64,000 nucleotides of DNA from Enterococcus hulanensis (GCF_005405485.1 NZ_BJED01000012.1:1-64000); one strand, 5' to 3'. Shown: positions 35,634 to 44,905, counted from the stretch's first letter. The notes: generated by a model from the letters alone, not told the origin. Numbers and translations: made by a program.

Positions 35634-37124
35634 TTAATTTTGTTCCTGATATTTCTCTGCATACTGTTCATAGTCATCAACGATCATAAAGTATCCATCT
35701 GGATTTTTCCGATATTGCAATTGTGGAATAATCAAAAGTCCAATAACAACAACAGCAATTCCGACATAACCTAAAACTTTCATAATAACTGTAAACACCG
35801 GCCAAGCAGTTGCCCAGTCAAACATTCCAATGTATCCGCCATATTTTGACATACCAATCCAAGTTGCGAATAACGCGGAGCCGCCAACCTGAATAAGTCC
35901 TGAAAGGAACGGGAAGAGACAAGCCGCCTTAAAGCCGCCACGATTATTAGCAAAAACGGCGATAACCGCATTGTCAAAGAACAACGGAATGAAACCAGCA
36001 ATTACGATCGTCGGTGATTTTAGTAGAATCAATAAGCCGATCATTAAGAACTGACCCAAAGCCCCAAACAAGAAACCGACCGTTACAGCATTGGGTGATC
36101 CAAAGCCAAAAGTAGCAGCCACATCGATCCCTGGTACCGCACCTGGTAAAATTGTATTTGAGATCCCTTGGAAAGACTGGGTCAACTCATCAACGAAGGT
36201 ACGAACACCTAATTGTAAAATAGCTAGATATACAGCAAAGTTCAGCGAGGTGGTCATAATGTAAAATAGGAAACTTTGACCTTCCTGCATGAATTCCGCT
36301 TGAATCAAATAATCCTGACCTAAAACCAATAGGATGATTCCAAAGAAGAAGAGCATCAATAAAGAAGTAGCAACCATGTTTTCATTGAAGATCGACAAGA
36401 AACCTGGCAATTCCATGTCCTCCAGTTTTTTATCCATCTTCTCAGATTTATTTTTCTTCTCATCACGTTTTTTCATCCATTCCGCTAACTTCGCGAAGAT
36501 AAAGATCCCAAACATTTGTTGGTGAGCTACCGCAAAACCAGCTCCCTCTGTCAATTCTTGTGTAATTCCTACTGTTAAGTTAGAAGCAACTGCCCAGTAA
36601 CAGCCAAGAATCAATCCCATAAAAATCAATACCTGGATTCTGCCCAAATCAGGGAAACAGAATAACAAGATCCAAAAGGCCGTAGCCGATTGTTGAATTT
36701 GTACATTACCCGTGGTGAAAACCGAACGTAATTTTGTGTATTTTTGGAAACGAACCAATAAAATATTCATAACAAAAGCGATCAATAGCAAAATCATGAC
36801 ATCTCCAAATGTCCGACCAAAGGTTTCCATCAACCCGGCATCCACTGCATTTTGTCCAAAATAAGGGTCCGTTACCATGGCATTCAAATTAAAGCGTTCC
36901 TTTAATCCTACTAAAATCGGACGGAAATTATTAACTAATCCTCCAGAACCTACAGACAAAATAAAGTAACCGACAGTTGCCTTTAAAAATCCCGCGACAC
37001 ATTCATAAAGCGGTCTTTTCAATAAAATGTAGCCTAGCAGTACAATAAATCCAATTAGGTATGCTGGCTGCGTCAAAATGTTCGTTGCAAAATATGTCCA
37101 AATACTTAACAAAAAGTCACCCAT
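35634..37124 (-). CDS. ulaA: PTS ascorbate-specific EIIC
   Basis: 496 residues, about 11 membrane helices, of the UlaA/SgaT family. Blocks such as SVGSGGLVNNFRPIL, PDPYFGQNAVDAG-like sequence (VTDPYFGQNAVDAGLMETFG), QQSATAFWILLFCF and AVPGIDVAATFGFGSPNAVT are typical. It is about 30 residues longer than E. coli UlaA through a Lys-rich loop (MKKRDEKKNKSEKMDKK). It translocates L-ascorbate, which is phosphorylated to L-ascorbate-6-phosphate. Confidence 0.95.
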   Translation of the reverse strand: MGDFLLSIWTYFATNILTQPAYLIGFIVLLGYILLKRPLYECVAGFLKATVGYFILSVGSGGLVNNFRPILVGLKERFNLNAMVTDPYFGQNAVDAGLMETFGRTFGDVMILLLIAFVMNILLVRFQKYTKLRSVFTTGNVQIQQSATAFWILLFCFPDLGRIQVLIFMGLILGCYWAVASNLTVGITQELTEGAGFAVAHQQMFGIFIFAKLAEWMKKRDEKKNKSEKMDKKLEDMELPGFLSIFNENMVATSLLMLFFFGIILLVLGQDYLIQAEFMQEGQSFLFYIMTTSLNFAVYLAILQLGVRTFVDELTQSFQGISNTILPGAVPGIDVAATFGFGSPNAVTVGFLFGALGQFLMIGLLILLKSPTIVIAGFIPLFFDNAVIAVFANNRGGFKAACLFPFLSGLIQVGGSALFATWIGMSKYGGYIGMFDWATAWPVFTVIMKVLGYVGIAVVVIGLLIIPQLQYRKNPDGYFMIVDDYEQYAEKYQEQN

Positions 37125-37135
37125 TACTTTTCCTC

Positions 37136-37594
37136 CTATAAGTTAAACTCCTGCATCACAGTTTGATAATCTTCAATTGATTTCGTAGCAACGAGACGTT
37201 CGATTAATCCTTCCGTCATCAATAATTCAGACAAATTTTGAATATTTTCCATGTGTTCTTCGGCATTTTTCGCCGCTAAAGTGAAGAATAATACCGCAGA
37301 TTTTTCTTCATCTTCACTTTCAAATTGAATCGGCTGCTTCATTTTCGTAAATGAGATAGCTGTTCCAAAAACACCCTCACTATCTTCTGATGAGTGCGGC
37401 ATCGCCACTTCTGGAACAATCACAATATAAGGACCGTGCTCTTCTACACATCGAATGATTTCATCTACATAGTTTTGGTCGATGATTTTTTTACCCATTA
37501 ATAATTGGCAGCTTTCCGCAATCGCCTCTCGCCAATCCGTGATCTCTTTGTCTGAATAGTTGATCAGATCATTGTCAAAAAAATATTTAAGCAT
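37136..37594 (-). CDS. ulaC: PTS ascorbate EIIA component
   Basis: 152 residues, PTS EIIA of the mannitol/fructose type. The phosphorylated His lies in VPEVAMPHSSEDSEGVF. It relays phosphate from HPr to UlaB. Placed between ulaG and ulaA, 11 bases before ulaA, so clearly operonic. Confidence 0.92.
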   Translation of the reverse strand: MLKYFFDNDLINYSDKEITDWREAIAESCQLLMGKKIIDQNYVDEIIRCVEEHGPYIVIVPEVAMPHSSEDSEGVFGTAISFTKMKQPIQFESEDEEKSAVLFFTLAAKNAEEHMENIQNLSELLMTEGLIERLVATKSIEDYQTVMQEFNL

Positions 37595-37610
37595 GCTGTT
37601 GCTCCTTTCT

Positions 37611-38678
37611 TTATAGGAATGATGGGAATGGGGTGTCGTTTTCTATTGAAAAGGCATCTTCAAAACCACGATAGAAATTAAATTCAAGATCATCCTTGTT
37701 TGTTGGATAGGTGAATTTTCCGCCTACTTGCCAGATATAAGGTTTAAACTCATACTTCAAGCGGTCTTTTTTGAAATTCCAAATTTCAGTGATTTCCTTT
37801 GGATCTGCCATGAAATTCGCCCAGATGTCATAATGAACAGGGATCACTACCTTCGCGTTCAATGATTCAGCCATTCGCAGCATATCGACTGACGTCACTT
37901 TATCAGTGATTCCTCGTGGATTTTCGCCATAGGCTCCTAAACAAACATCGATTTTATGTTCGTTACCGTGTTTAGCAAACATGTTTGAATAATGTGAATC
38001 GCCTGCATGATAAAGATTGCCGCCGGATGTTTCAAATAAATAGTTTACTGCGATTTGATTCATGTCTTGAGGCAATTTTCCTTTTAACGTTACTTCTGGA
38101 TCTTCACAAGTTACTAAAGCTGTCCGGTCGAAAGCTTCTAGTGCCACCACATTGATGTCTTTGATTTTGACCTCATCGCCTGGTTTGACGATAATTGTTT
38201 TTTCTTCCGGAATCCCCCAGTTCAACCAAGTGTTGACGACTTCTTTTGGTCCGACAAATTTAGCCTCAGGACAATTTTGATGAACGGCCGCCGCAGTATT
38301 GATATCTAAATGATCCGAGTGAATGTGGGTGACTACTAGCGCATCGACATTTTTTACTTCAAAAGGATCGATCACGAAGGGTTGAGTTCGTAAATTCGGC
38401 TGCATTTTTTGTACGCCGCTCATCCGCATCATTTGATGCCCTCTTTTCATCGTACCATCTCCATGACTGCGTTTGCCTGTTCCACACCACAAATCACATA
38501 AGATATTCGTTCCTTCATGACTTTTTAGCCAAATACCGGTACAACCTAGCCACCACATGGCAAAGGTGCCTTCTTGAACATCTTCTGATTCGATTTCTTC
38601 ATTTAAATAGGTGCCCCATTCAGGAAATGTATCCAACACCCAGCTTTCCTTCGATACTTCGTTAACGTGTTTACTCAT
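37611..38678 (-). CDS. ulaG: L-ascorbate-6-phosphate lactonase
   Basis: 355 residues, metallo-beta-lactamase fold. Zinc motif [15 protein letters not shown] (HxHxDH), then [11 protein letters not shown] and [12 protein letters not shown] with further metal ligands. N-terminal [23 protein letters not shown] matches UlaG. It opens the lactone ring of L-ascorbate-6-phosphate to 3-keto-L-gulonate-6-phosphate. First gene of the operon, divergent from ulaR. Confidence 0.95.
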   Translation of the reverse strand: MSKHVNEVSKESWVLDTFPEWGTYLNEEIESEDVQEGTFAMWWLGCTGIWLKSHEGTNILCDLWCGTGKRSHGDGTMKRGHQMMRMSGVQKMQPNLRTQPFVIDPFEVKNVDALVVTHIHSDHLDINTAAAVHQNCPEAKFVGPKEVVNTWLNWGIPEEKTIIVKPGDEVKIKDINVVALEAFDRTALVTCEDPEVTLKGKLPQDMNQIAVNYLFETSGGNLYHAGDSHYSNMFAKHGNEHKIDVCLGAYGENPRGITDKVTSVDMLRMAESLNAKVVIPVHYDIWANFMADPKEITEIWNFKKDRLKYEFKPYIWQVGGKFTYPTNKDDLEFNFYRGFEDAFSIENDTPFPSFL

Positions 38679-38700
38679 TATAATTGCTCCTCACATGAAT

Positions 38701-38886
38701 TTGATATGACTTACAATTAAATCTTAAAGCGTATCTGATGTTATGAAAACCCTTTTATATGACTTTCTACCCTTTATATGACTTTCTAGTCTATTTTAAT
38801 GATTTTCTTAGTATAATATAGTCAAATAAAGAATTTTAAACGAACATCCTAGAAAGAAAATCATTTATTTGAACTTAGTGTCATAT
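38701..38886. promoter_or_regulatory. ulaG-ulaR intergenic operator array and ulaR promoter
   Basis: A short motif recurs. TATATGACTTTCTA occurs exactly at 38756 and 38775, a variant TTAATGATTTTCTTA ends at 38810, another TGATATGACTTAC starts near 38702, and inverted versions AAAGAAAATCATTTA (about 38853) and GTCATATAGG (about 38880) follow. The central copies are spaced 19-21 bases, about two helical turns. A TATAAT at 38812-38817 with no good -35 fits a regulated ulaR promoter. DeoR-family proteins often bind such repeated half-sites. Binding is inference. Confidence 0.65.
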
Positions 38887-38899
38887 AGGAGGGTCTAAC

Positions 38900-39664
38900 A
38901 TGAAAAACTCGCTCGTCAATATTGACAAACGGCAAAAGGACATTTTGGAATTACTGCAGCAAACAGAACAAATGACTGCGCTTGAACCGGCAGAAGCTTT
39001 AGGCGTGTCGATTAGTACGGTTCAAAGAGATTTGAATTTATTAGAAGAGAAAAATGATATTATTCGTAATTACGGTTACTGCTCCTATAATTACGACAAT
39101 AAGACTAACTTCGATCAATCTGGACCAGAAAGAATTAAGCAGGCGATCGCCAGAGAAGCCAGTAAATATATTAGTGACTATGATACTTTGTTCATTAATT
39201 CCAGCTCGACGGCATTAAAAACACTAGATTTTATCCACTCGAATCATCTAACGGTCGTTACAAACAATGTAAAGGTCAATTACTCACCTCACAAGGATAA
39301 TTGCAGTTATATCCTGACTGGCGGAGAAATGCGTTTTCCAAAGGAAGCCTTAGTTGGCGATATTGCCTTAAATACGATCTCTTCTATGAATGCAGATGTT
39401 TGTGTGATCGGCTGCAGCGGAGTCAGTGTCGAAAATGGTGTCACAACCAAAATCTTAAATGAGTCTACGATTAACGAAATGATGATTAATAAAACAATCA
39501 AATGTAAAATTCTAGTAGCCGATCATCGAAAAATTGGTTTGACCTCAAAATTCAAAATTGCCGATATTTCTGTTTTTGATTATCTGATCACTGACCAATT
39601 TTGTTCACAGCAAGTCTTGAATGAAATCAGAAATAGCGGTGTAAAGGTTATCCAAATTGATTGA
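38900..39664 (+). CDS. DeoR-family regulator of the ula operon
   Basis: 254 residues. N-terminal winged helix with MTALEPAEALGVSISTVQRDLNLLEEKNDIIRN, then a DeoR sensor domain (YDTLFINSSSTALKTLDFI, YILTGGEMRFPKEALVGDIA, DVCVIGCSGVSVENGVT, VADHRKIGLTSKFKIADI) of the sugar-phosphate-isomerase-like type. Divergent from ulaG with an operator array between. It probably responds to L-ascorbate-6-phosphate as UlaR does in E. coli, which is inference by context. Confidence 0.9.
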   Translation: MKNSLVNIDKRQKDILELLQQTEQMTALEPAEALGVSISTVQRDLNLLEEKNDIIRNYGYCSYNYDNKTNFDQSGPERIKQAIAREASKYISDYDTLFINSSSTALKTLDFIHSNHLTVVTNNVKVNYSPHKDNCSYILTGGEMRFPKEALVGDIALNTISSMNADVCVIGCSGVSVENGVTTKILNESTINEMMINKTIKCKILVADHRKIGLTSKFKIADISVFDYLITDQFCSQQVLNEIRNSGVKVIQID

Positions 39665-39671
39665 ACAAAAT

Positions 39672-39727
39672 TAAAGAGAGCAGAAACCACATTCTAAATA
39701 ATAGAATCTAGTTTCTGCTCTCTTTAT
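39672..39727. terminator. Bidirectional terminator, ulaR and eda-type gene
   Basis: AAAGAGAGCAGAAAC and GTTTCTGCTCTCTTT form a 15 bp stem with an inner ATTCTA/TAGAAT stem, lying between convergent genes. Confidence 0.92.
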
Positions 39728-39737
39728 TCTTAACTAA

Positions 39738-40376
39738 TCAATTGCCTTGCCAGGCTTCAACATATTCTTTCGCAGTTTTCGTGACCAATTCATAATCTTC
39801 TTCTGCTACACCTTTGAATAAGTTTCCACCGATACCAACCATGATCGCCCCAGCTTGTTTCCATTCGGTTAGATTATCTAAATTAATTCCGCCTGTCGGC
39901 ATAATATTGACTTGCGGCAGTGGTGCTTTCGCTGCTTTGATTATTTGAGGAGAAAAATTATTGGCTGGAAAAAGCTTCACGACATCTACTCCGCTTTTCA
40001 TTGCCTGCTGTATTTCCGTGATCGTCATACATCCCGGCATATAGGGAACTTGATATAAATTACAAAGTTCAGCAGTCGTTTGATCAAAACACGGACTGAC
40101 GATAAAATCTGCTCCTGCCATTATGGCTAGTCGAGCTGTAACAGAGTCCAATACCGTTCCGGCACCGACTGCGATGGTTGAATCACTCCCGTATTCTTCC
40201 TTCAACTTTACAATAATCTGATCAGCATTTGGCACAGAAAAAGTCACTTCAATTCCTTTGATCCCGCCTTCAACAACGGCTTTTGCAGCTTTAAATGCGT
40301 GCTCGCCAGAAGTTTCTCTAACAACAGCTACTACACCCGCTTTTTCTAAACGCGTAAGAACGTCAACTTTTTTCAT
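39738..40376 (-). CDS. KDPG aldolase-type enzyme
   Basis: About 212 residues, class I aldolase of the Eda/KdgA family, cleaving 2-keto-3-deoxy-6-phosphogluconate to pyruvate and glyceraldehyde-3-phosphate. Motifs are AVVRETSGEHAFKAAKAVVEGG, the base Glu in IEVTFSVPNAD, VGAGTVLD, FIVSPCFDQTT, VKLFPANNF (Schiff-base Lys) and NIMPTGGIN. The ATG at 40376 is best spaced from AGGTGGG; the GTG at 40385 is not needed. Last gene of the operon that also encodes KDG kinase, which supplies its substrate. Confidence 0.92.
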   Translation of the reverse strand: MKKVDVLTRLEKAGVVAVVRETSGEHAFKAAKAVVEGGIKGIEVTFSVPNADQIIVKLKEEYGSDSTIAVGAGTVLDSVTARLAIMAGADFIVSPCFDQTTAELCNLYQVPYMPGCMTITEIQQAMKSGVDVVKLFPANNFSPQIIKAAKAPLPQVNIMPTGGINLDNLTEWKQAGAIMVGIGGNLFKGVAEEDYELVTKTAKEYVEAWQGN

Positions 40377-40385
40377 TGAACCCAC

Positions 40386-40928
40386 CTACTCCACATTCAC
40401 ATGTTCATGAAGGGCATCTTCATTTGAAGTTTGATCACGTTGTGCAAGTTTTAAGGTTAAAGCATCCAATGTGATGTGCACCGTTTGATCGAAAAGACTG
40501 GATAGAAGCTGAACGGATTTTATTCCGGCACCCGTCTTAGTCGCTCCCGGGACAACGATTACTTTATCCGCCAATTTAGCTAGTGGTGAATCTTTATCAC
40601 TGGTTAAAGCAACAATATCGAGACCCATTTTTCTCGCGGCTTCCGTATCAGCTACGATCCCCTTTGTCGTACCTGAACCAGAAATAGCGACCCAGGTGTC
40701 TCCCTTTTGAATCGATGGTGTAATCGTTTCTCCCATCACATAATCCGTATAGCCGATATGCATCAGACGCATCGCAAAGCCTTTCGCCTGAAATCCACTG
40801 CGGCCTGCACCGATCACAAAGATTCGTTTCTTTTTTTTAAATAGCGGCAATGCTTGATCCAATTCCTTCTCGTCGACTAATTCCATGACTTGATTGATTT
40901 CCTGCATAATCGTTTCGATTGTTTTCAT
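40386..40928 (-). CDS. hxlB: 6-phospho-3-hexuloisomerase-type SIS protein
   Basis: 180 residues, a SIS-domain isomerase. IFVIGAGRSGFQAKGFAMRLMHIGY, VMGETITPSI, ISGSGTTKG, ALTSDKDSPLAKLAD and VQLLSSLFDQ are hallmark blocks of PHI (HxlB), which converts 3-hexulose-6-phosphate to fructose-6-phosphate in the ribulose monophosphate pathway. It overlaps the synthase gene by 4 bases. Its presence between the synthase and a KDPG aldolase is unusual and may mean a sugar-acid route rather than formaldehyde fixation. Confidence 0.9.
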   Translation of the reverse strand: MKTIETIMQEINQVMELVDEKELDQALPLFKKKKRIFVIGAGRSGFQAKGFAMRLMHIGYTDYVMGETITPSIQKGDTWVAISGSGTTKGIVADTEAARKMGLDIVALTSDKDSPLAKLADKVIVVPGATKTGAGIKSVQLLSSLFDQTVHITLDALTLKLAQRDQTSNEDALHEHVNVE

Positions 40929-41551
40929 TTGTGAACAGCTCCCATAAATTCATTTACTGCTTTTAACGGATCATTTGCTTTTGCAATTTTTGATCCTACG
41001 ATGACAACTTCAATAATTCCTTGTTCTGCCAAAATCTGTGCCTGCTCCAAATCGATCCCGCCAGCAATTGCTAGCCGTTTGATTTCAGGGTATCTTTGAC
41101 GAAACGCTTCAACACTTGCTGCTGCATCGAAATGGTCCTTGCGGTCAACTGAATGATGCAAAGCGTAAATTGCTTCTGGAAAATCTTTGATGCACTCGAT
41201 TTTTTCGGCCGAAACTTCTAGTAAATCGATCATCATCGTTTTGTTTTCTTTTTGCGCCACATCGTAGCAAGCTTGCAAAGTATCCACGGATGCCGCTCCC
41301 ATCACAGTAACGATGTCACCGCCGTGACGAAATGCTTGGTTGAATTCATAAGCACCTTCGTCAATGGTTTTACTATCGACTAATAAACGAGTCTGAGGTA
41401 AAACCTCTCTCAACTTTTCGATTGCTACGTTGCCATAATCCTTGACTAAGGAGGTACCCATTTCTAAAATATCCGTCTTGCCGTCTAATTGTTTAGCCAG
41501 AGCAACTGCATCCTCTAACGCAACACGGTCAATTGCTGTTTGTAATCTCAT
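40925..41551 (-). CDS. hxlA: 3-hexulose-6-phosphate synthase-type aldolase
   Basis: 208 residues of the OMP-decarboxylase superfamily. LLVDSKTIDEGAYEFNQAF gives the Asp-x-Lys-x-x-Asp triad; the HPS/decarboxylase-distinguishing segment is ALHHSVDRKDHFDAAA, with His but without the HxSRD pattern of UlaD; AIAGGID and VIVGSKIA form the phosphate loop. By family it condenses formaldehyde with ribulose-5-phosphate, or runs in reverse. 4-base overlaps on both sides (with hxlB and the kinase) show tight co-translation. True substrate unknown. Confidence 0.85.
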   Translation of the reverse strand: MRLQTAIDRVALEDAVALAKQLDGKTDILEMGTSLVKDYGNVAIEKLREVLPQTRLLVDSKTIDEGAYEFNQAFRHGGDIVTVMGAASVDTLQACYDVAQKENKTMMIDLLEVSAEKIECIKDFPEAIYALHHSVDRKDHFDAAASVEAFRQRYPEIKRLAIAGGIDLEQAQILAEQGIIEVVIVGSKIAKANDPLKAVNEFMGAVHK

Positions 41552-42510
41552 GCTTCCACTTCCTGTTTTTGTAAAAATTCTTCTAATTCTCGCGGCGTCG
41601 GATAGCCGTCATTATCGCCAGGGGATTGAACCGCCATCGCACCGATCGCATTTGCACGAATGACAGCTTCTTTTAATGCCTTTCCTTCTATTAAAGCAGT
41701 GATCAATCCTACCGCAAATCCATCTCCAGCACCGACAGTATCCACGACTTCAGCAACTTTAAAGCCTGGAACAGTATAGCTTGAGCCGTCTTTTTGTTTT
41801 ACGAAGGCACCTTCGGTTCCCAATTTTACGATCACTGTTTTAGTCGCTTCGCCATTGTTCAAATAGAAGTCGGCGATCGCTTCTGGATCACGACTGCCCA
41901 TTAAAATTTCTCCTTCGTTGATTCCGGGCAGCACAATTTCAGCATATGTGGCTAAGTCATTGATGATCTCTACCATTTCTTCCTGACTAGCCCAAAGCTG
42001 TGGACGCAAGTTCGGATCAAACGTCGTCCGAATATGATTTTTTCCCAATAAACTGATCAAGTAACGGAAAGCTTTTTGTGCTTCTGGCGAAATCGCTGGG
42101 AAGATTCCAGACAGATGTGCCATTTTTACCTCTGAAAAATCAATTTTATCTAAAACAGATTGATCAAAATGTGCCGCTGCCGAACCTTTGCGGAAATAGA
42201 AAATACTAGGGTCACCTTTACTGACACGATCCTTTAATTGAAAGGCAGTCCAAAAATCAGCAGTCTCTGAAATATAATCTGTTCCGATTTTGTTCTCATG
42301 CAAACGATCAATAATAAATTCACCAAAAGGATCTTTTCCGACTTGCGTAATGTATTCACTACTATGACCTAATCGTGAGACACCCACAGCTACATTGACT
42401 TCCGCTCCAGCCAGAAACTTTTGAAAATGGCAGGCATCCTTTAAAGACTTGTCGACCTCCTCTGATCCAAATAATGCAATAGGTTCTCCGATAGTTAAAA
42501 ATTCACTCAT
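41548..42510 (-). CDS. 2-keto-3-deoxygluconate kinase (PfkB family)
   Basis: 320 residues from the ATG at 42510, about 9 bases from GAGGA; the frame extends upstream but the earlier ATG overlaps that site. Ribokinase-fold motifs: GEPIALFGSEE at the N-terminus, FLAGAEVNVAVGVSRLG (substrate site), and the anion hole with catalytic Asp in VVDTVGAGDGFAVGLI. The sequence FDPNLRPQLW is typical of KDG kinases. It makes KDPG for the aldolase at the end of the operon. Confidence 0.88.
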   Translation of the reverse strand: MSEFLTIGEPIALFGSEEVDKSLKDACHFQKFLAGAEVNVAVGVSRLGHSSEYITQVGKDPFGEFIIDRLHENKIGTDYISETADFWTAFQLKDRVSKGDPSIFYFRKGSAAAHFDQSVLDKIDFSEVKMAHLSGIFPAISPEAQKAFRYLISLLGKNHIRTTFDPNLRPQLWASQEEMVEIINDLATYAEIVLPGINEGEILMGSRDPEAIADFYLNNGEATKTVIVKLGTEGAFVKQKDGSSYTVPGFKVAEVVDTVGAGDGFAVGLITALIEGKALKEAVIRANAIGAMAVQSPGDNDGYPTPRELEEFLQKQEVEA

Positions 42511-42529
42511 GTTCATTTCCTCTTTTCTA

Positions 42530-43801
42530 TTAAAGTAAGATATATGCAGCAATTAAATTCAAAACGGTAGCAGCCCATGCCCATGGCATTCCCGTTAATA
42601 GGAATGTCTTTGTATCTAAGCCAGCATATTGTACCGACCACAAATTCCATGACTGAGTGATACATGCTGAGACACCCATCATAGAAGGAACTACTAACAA
42701 ACCATATAAGAAGTACTGATCGAACATTCCTGTTCCTACCAAGATCGCCGCAGTCGCAGCACCTGCACCGTAGAGCATCAAAGGTCCGCGGAAATATGAT
42801 AGCGGCGCGATAATGGCAACAATAATAATCAAGACAAGTTTGCTATTGGGAATGATGGCTTGGAAAACACTGGTAAAGCCTGACATGGCGTGAACCGCAG
42901 CCGATTGGAACATTGTCAAAACAAACAGCATAATCAATAATCCAGCAATATCACTAATTGCATGTTTAGCGGTTTCATTCATCATCGTGACGAACTTGCT
43001 GTAACGCTTCATGTTACCTGTCGCAGCAAAAGCGATAATTGTTGATAATAAAAGAGCAGGTACGGCGTCCCATTTGGCAAAAATACTCAGTGCTACAGGT
43101 AAAACTGGCAATACATAAGTCCAAATTGGAACCTCAACAACTTCTGCTTCCATATCACTCTCAATAATTTCAGGTTTGCCATTGCGAATCTTCTTCGCGT
43201 TAAACAAGATGAAAAGAATCAAGATGACCATTTGGACACCCATTGCAACAAAACCAAAACGCTGGTAGTGCGGTCCCCACTCTACTTTAGGGAAGAACAC
43301 TTGAAATTGAACAAACAGCACATTATTGACATACATCGCCGCACCAATCGCGATGGTAAAAATAGAAACGGCAATATTTTTGGGTACTCCGATCGAGAAC
43401 ATAATGGGGAAAAGAATTACCCCGACAGCGATGGCAGAACCAACACCATACGAACTAGTAAAAATTAAAGCGATTACAAGAGCGATTAAAATCGTTGCTA
43501 AAACCGGACTTTTCTTTCCGACTTTTTCTGTTCGGCGACTGATGCTTCCGGCAATCCCGGTATCCACTAACACTCGCCCGAACCAAGATCCAAAGATGAT
43601 ATATGAAGCCGTTTTTCCATAATTTAAAACCGGCTCAGTAAATATTTCCTTCACAGCTGTATTAAATGGAACCATTCCAATGATCGTCCATAAGATTGCC
43701 ATTACGAAGAAGCCGACTGTTAAGTTCCCGCCTTTCATAGCATAAAGAACAAAAATGATAAAGGTTACAGCCAATAATATTCCTGTGATTGCGCTACCCA
43801 T
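42530..43801 (-). CDS. Ion-transporter-superfamily permease for an organic acid
   Basis: 423 residues with about 11-12 membrane helices. Blocks like GSWFGRVLVDTGIAGSISRR, TSSYGVGSAIAVGVILFP and a matching second half (YFRGPLMLYGAGAATAAILVG) show the inverted-repeat design of the gluconate/citrate-type permeases. Context (KDG kinase, KDPG aldolase) suggests uptake of a sugar acid. 20 bases precede the kinase start. Exact family not certain. Confidence 0.75.
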   Translation of the reverse strand: MGSAITGILLAVTFIIFVLYAMKGGNLTVGFFVMAILWTIIGMVPFNTAVKEIFTEPVLNYGKTASYIIFGSWFGRVLVDTGIAGSISRRTEKVGKKSPVLATILIALVIALIFTSSYGVGSAIAVGVILFPIMFSIGVPKNIAVSIFTIAIGAAMYVNNVLFVQFQVFFPKVEWGPHYQRFGFVAMGVQMVILILFILFNAKKIRNGKPEIIESDMEAEVVEVPIWTYVLPVLPVALSIFAKWDAVPALLLSTIIAFAATGNMKRYSKFVTMMNETAKHAISDIAGLLIMLFVLTMFQSAAVHAMSGFTSVFQAIIPNSKLVLIIIVAIIAPLSYFRGPLMLYGAGAATAAILVGTGMFDQYFLYGLLVVPSMMGVSACITQSWNLWSVQYAGLDTKTFLLTGMPWAWAATVLNLIAAYILL

Positions 43802-43814
43802 GCTTGTTCACCTC

Positions 43815-44060
43815 CTAATATTTATTTAGCTCGCTTAAAATACGTTGATATTTTGAAATTGGTTTGGCATGGTCTTCAACGAAGAAGTCATTCTCCAAAT
43901 GATTAAATTTTTGAATCAAATAATAACCAGTTAGATAGGCCGCCAACGCTTCCTTTGCGGCTCCCTCCATGTCTTCCTTGTCGATTTCAGGCCGATGAAT
44001 CGTTTCCATAAAATGGTAAGCAAATTTTTCCGGATCGATTTTTGTTTGTTGTTCAGTCAT
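43815..44060 (-). CDS. Small protein of unknown function in the sugar-acid operon
   Basis: 81 residues, soluble and charged (MTEQQTKIDPEKFAYHFME...ISKYQRILSELNKY), mostly helical, with a Tyr-rich centre (AAYLTGYYLIQKF). It lies between the isomerase gene (1-base overlap) and the permease gene (13 bases), so it is clearly part of the operon. I do not recognise it. Its fixed place before the permease may point to an accessory role. Confidence 0.65.
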   Translation of the reverse strand: MTEQQTKIDPEKFAYHFMETIHRPEIDKEDMEGAAKEALAAYLTGYYLIQKFNHLENDFFVEDHAKPISKYQRILSELNKY

Positions 44061-44798
44061 TATTTTTCACCTTCCAATAATTCTTTCGCTTCTAAAATTT
44101 CAGCATTTGTCGTTGTCGGATATTCAATCGCAACAGGTAGATCTTGCGGCAAAATCTGTAAAACTTTGCGCCAATCGATCTCTCCATGATCCAATCCAGC
44201 AGCCTGCGGTTCTTTATCTTCATACCTAACATCCTTCACGTGGATGTAATGCACATAGTCCTTCAACAATTCAGCAGCCTCAACTTCATCCTCGCCGACA
44301 AAGCGCCAGTTGCCGAGATCATAAACATAACCAATATCTATTCCAGCCTGCTTCACTGCTTTCATATAGGTAGCAATAGCATTGACTGCGCCAGATATTT
44401 GCGTCTGGTCATTTTCAATTGAAATTTCTACGCCTTGTTCAAGAAGCGTTTTCAATTGATTGCCATGAAGCTCCCCATTAAAATCACCGATATTCCATTT
44501 AATGTGTTTGACACCCATTCGTTTTGCTTCAACTAAATATTGTTCTAGCTTAGGATTGATTTCACCGCTGATATACACTTCATCAGGAACGCTGTAAAAC
44601 AATTGCATGTTCAAACGTTTTGCTTCTGATTCAATAACAGGTAGCTCTTCTTCGATATTTTTGAAGTACTCTCTCCTGATCTCAACCTGTGTAAATCCTA
44701 AATCAGCTATCTCTTGTAATAGATCAGCTTGCAACTCACCATTTGCCACTCGATCAGCAAAAACTAAGAAATTAAGCACTAGTCTTTCATTCGTCATA
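44060..44798 (-). CDS. TIM-barrel sugar phosphate isomerase/epimerase
   Basis: 245 residues from the ATG at 44798, with AAAGGAC upstream. AP-endonuclease-2-like barrel with metal ligands suggested by VEISIENDQ (Glu), YVYDLGNWRF (Asp), YIHVKDVRYED (His) and VAIEYPTT (Glu). First gene of the operon, just after a promoter overlapped by LacI-type operators. It presumably interconverts a keto sugar or sugar acid used by the pathway; substrate unknown. Confidence 0.8.
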
Positions 44799-44817
44799 AT
44801 ATCGCGTCCTTTCAATT

Positions 44818-44869
44818 AGTTAACCGGTTTCTATACACATATAGTAAACCGGTTTCTAAATGTTGTCAA
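44818..44869 (-). promoter_or_regulatory. Promoter with two LacI-type operators
   Basis: Read leftwards, consensus TTGACA (44864-44869) and TACTAT (44841-44846) are 17 bases apart. An operator AGAAACCGGTTTA (CCGG at 44849-44852) fills the spacer, and a second, AGAAACCGGTTAA (CCGG at 44824-44827), lies at or just past the transcription start. This is the classic layout for strong repression by the neighbouring LacI-family protein. Confidence 0.85.
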
Positions 44870-44905
44870 CGGTTACATTATTAAAAAACAATCCATGATC
44901 CAAAA

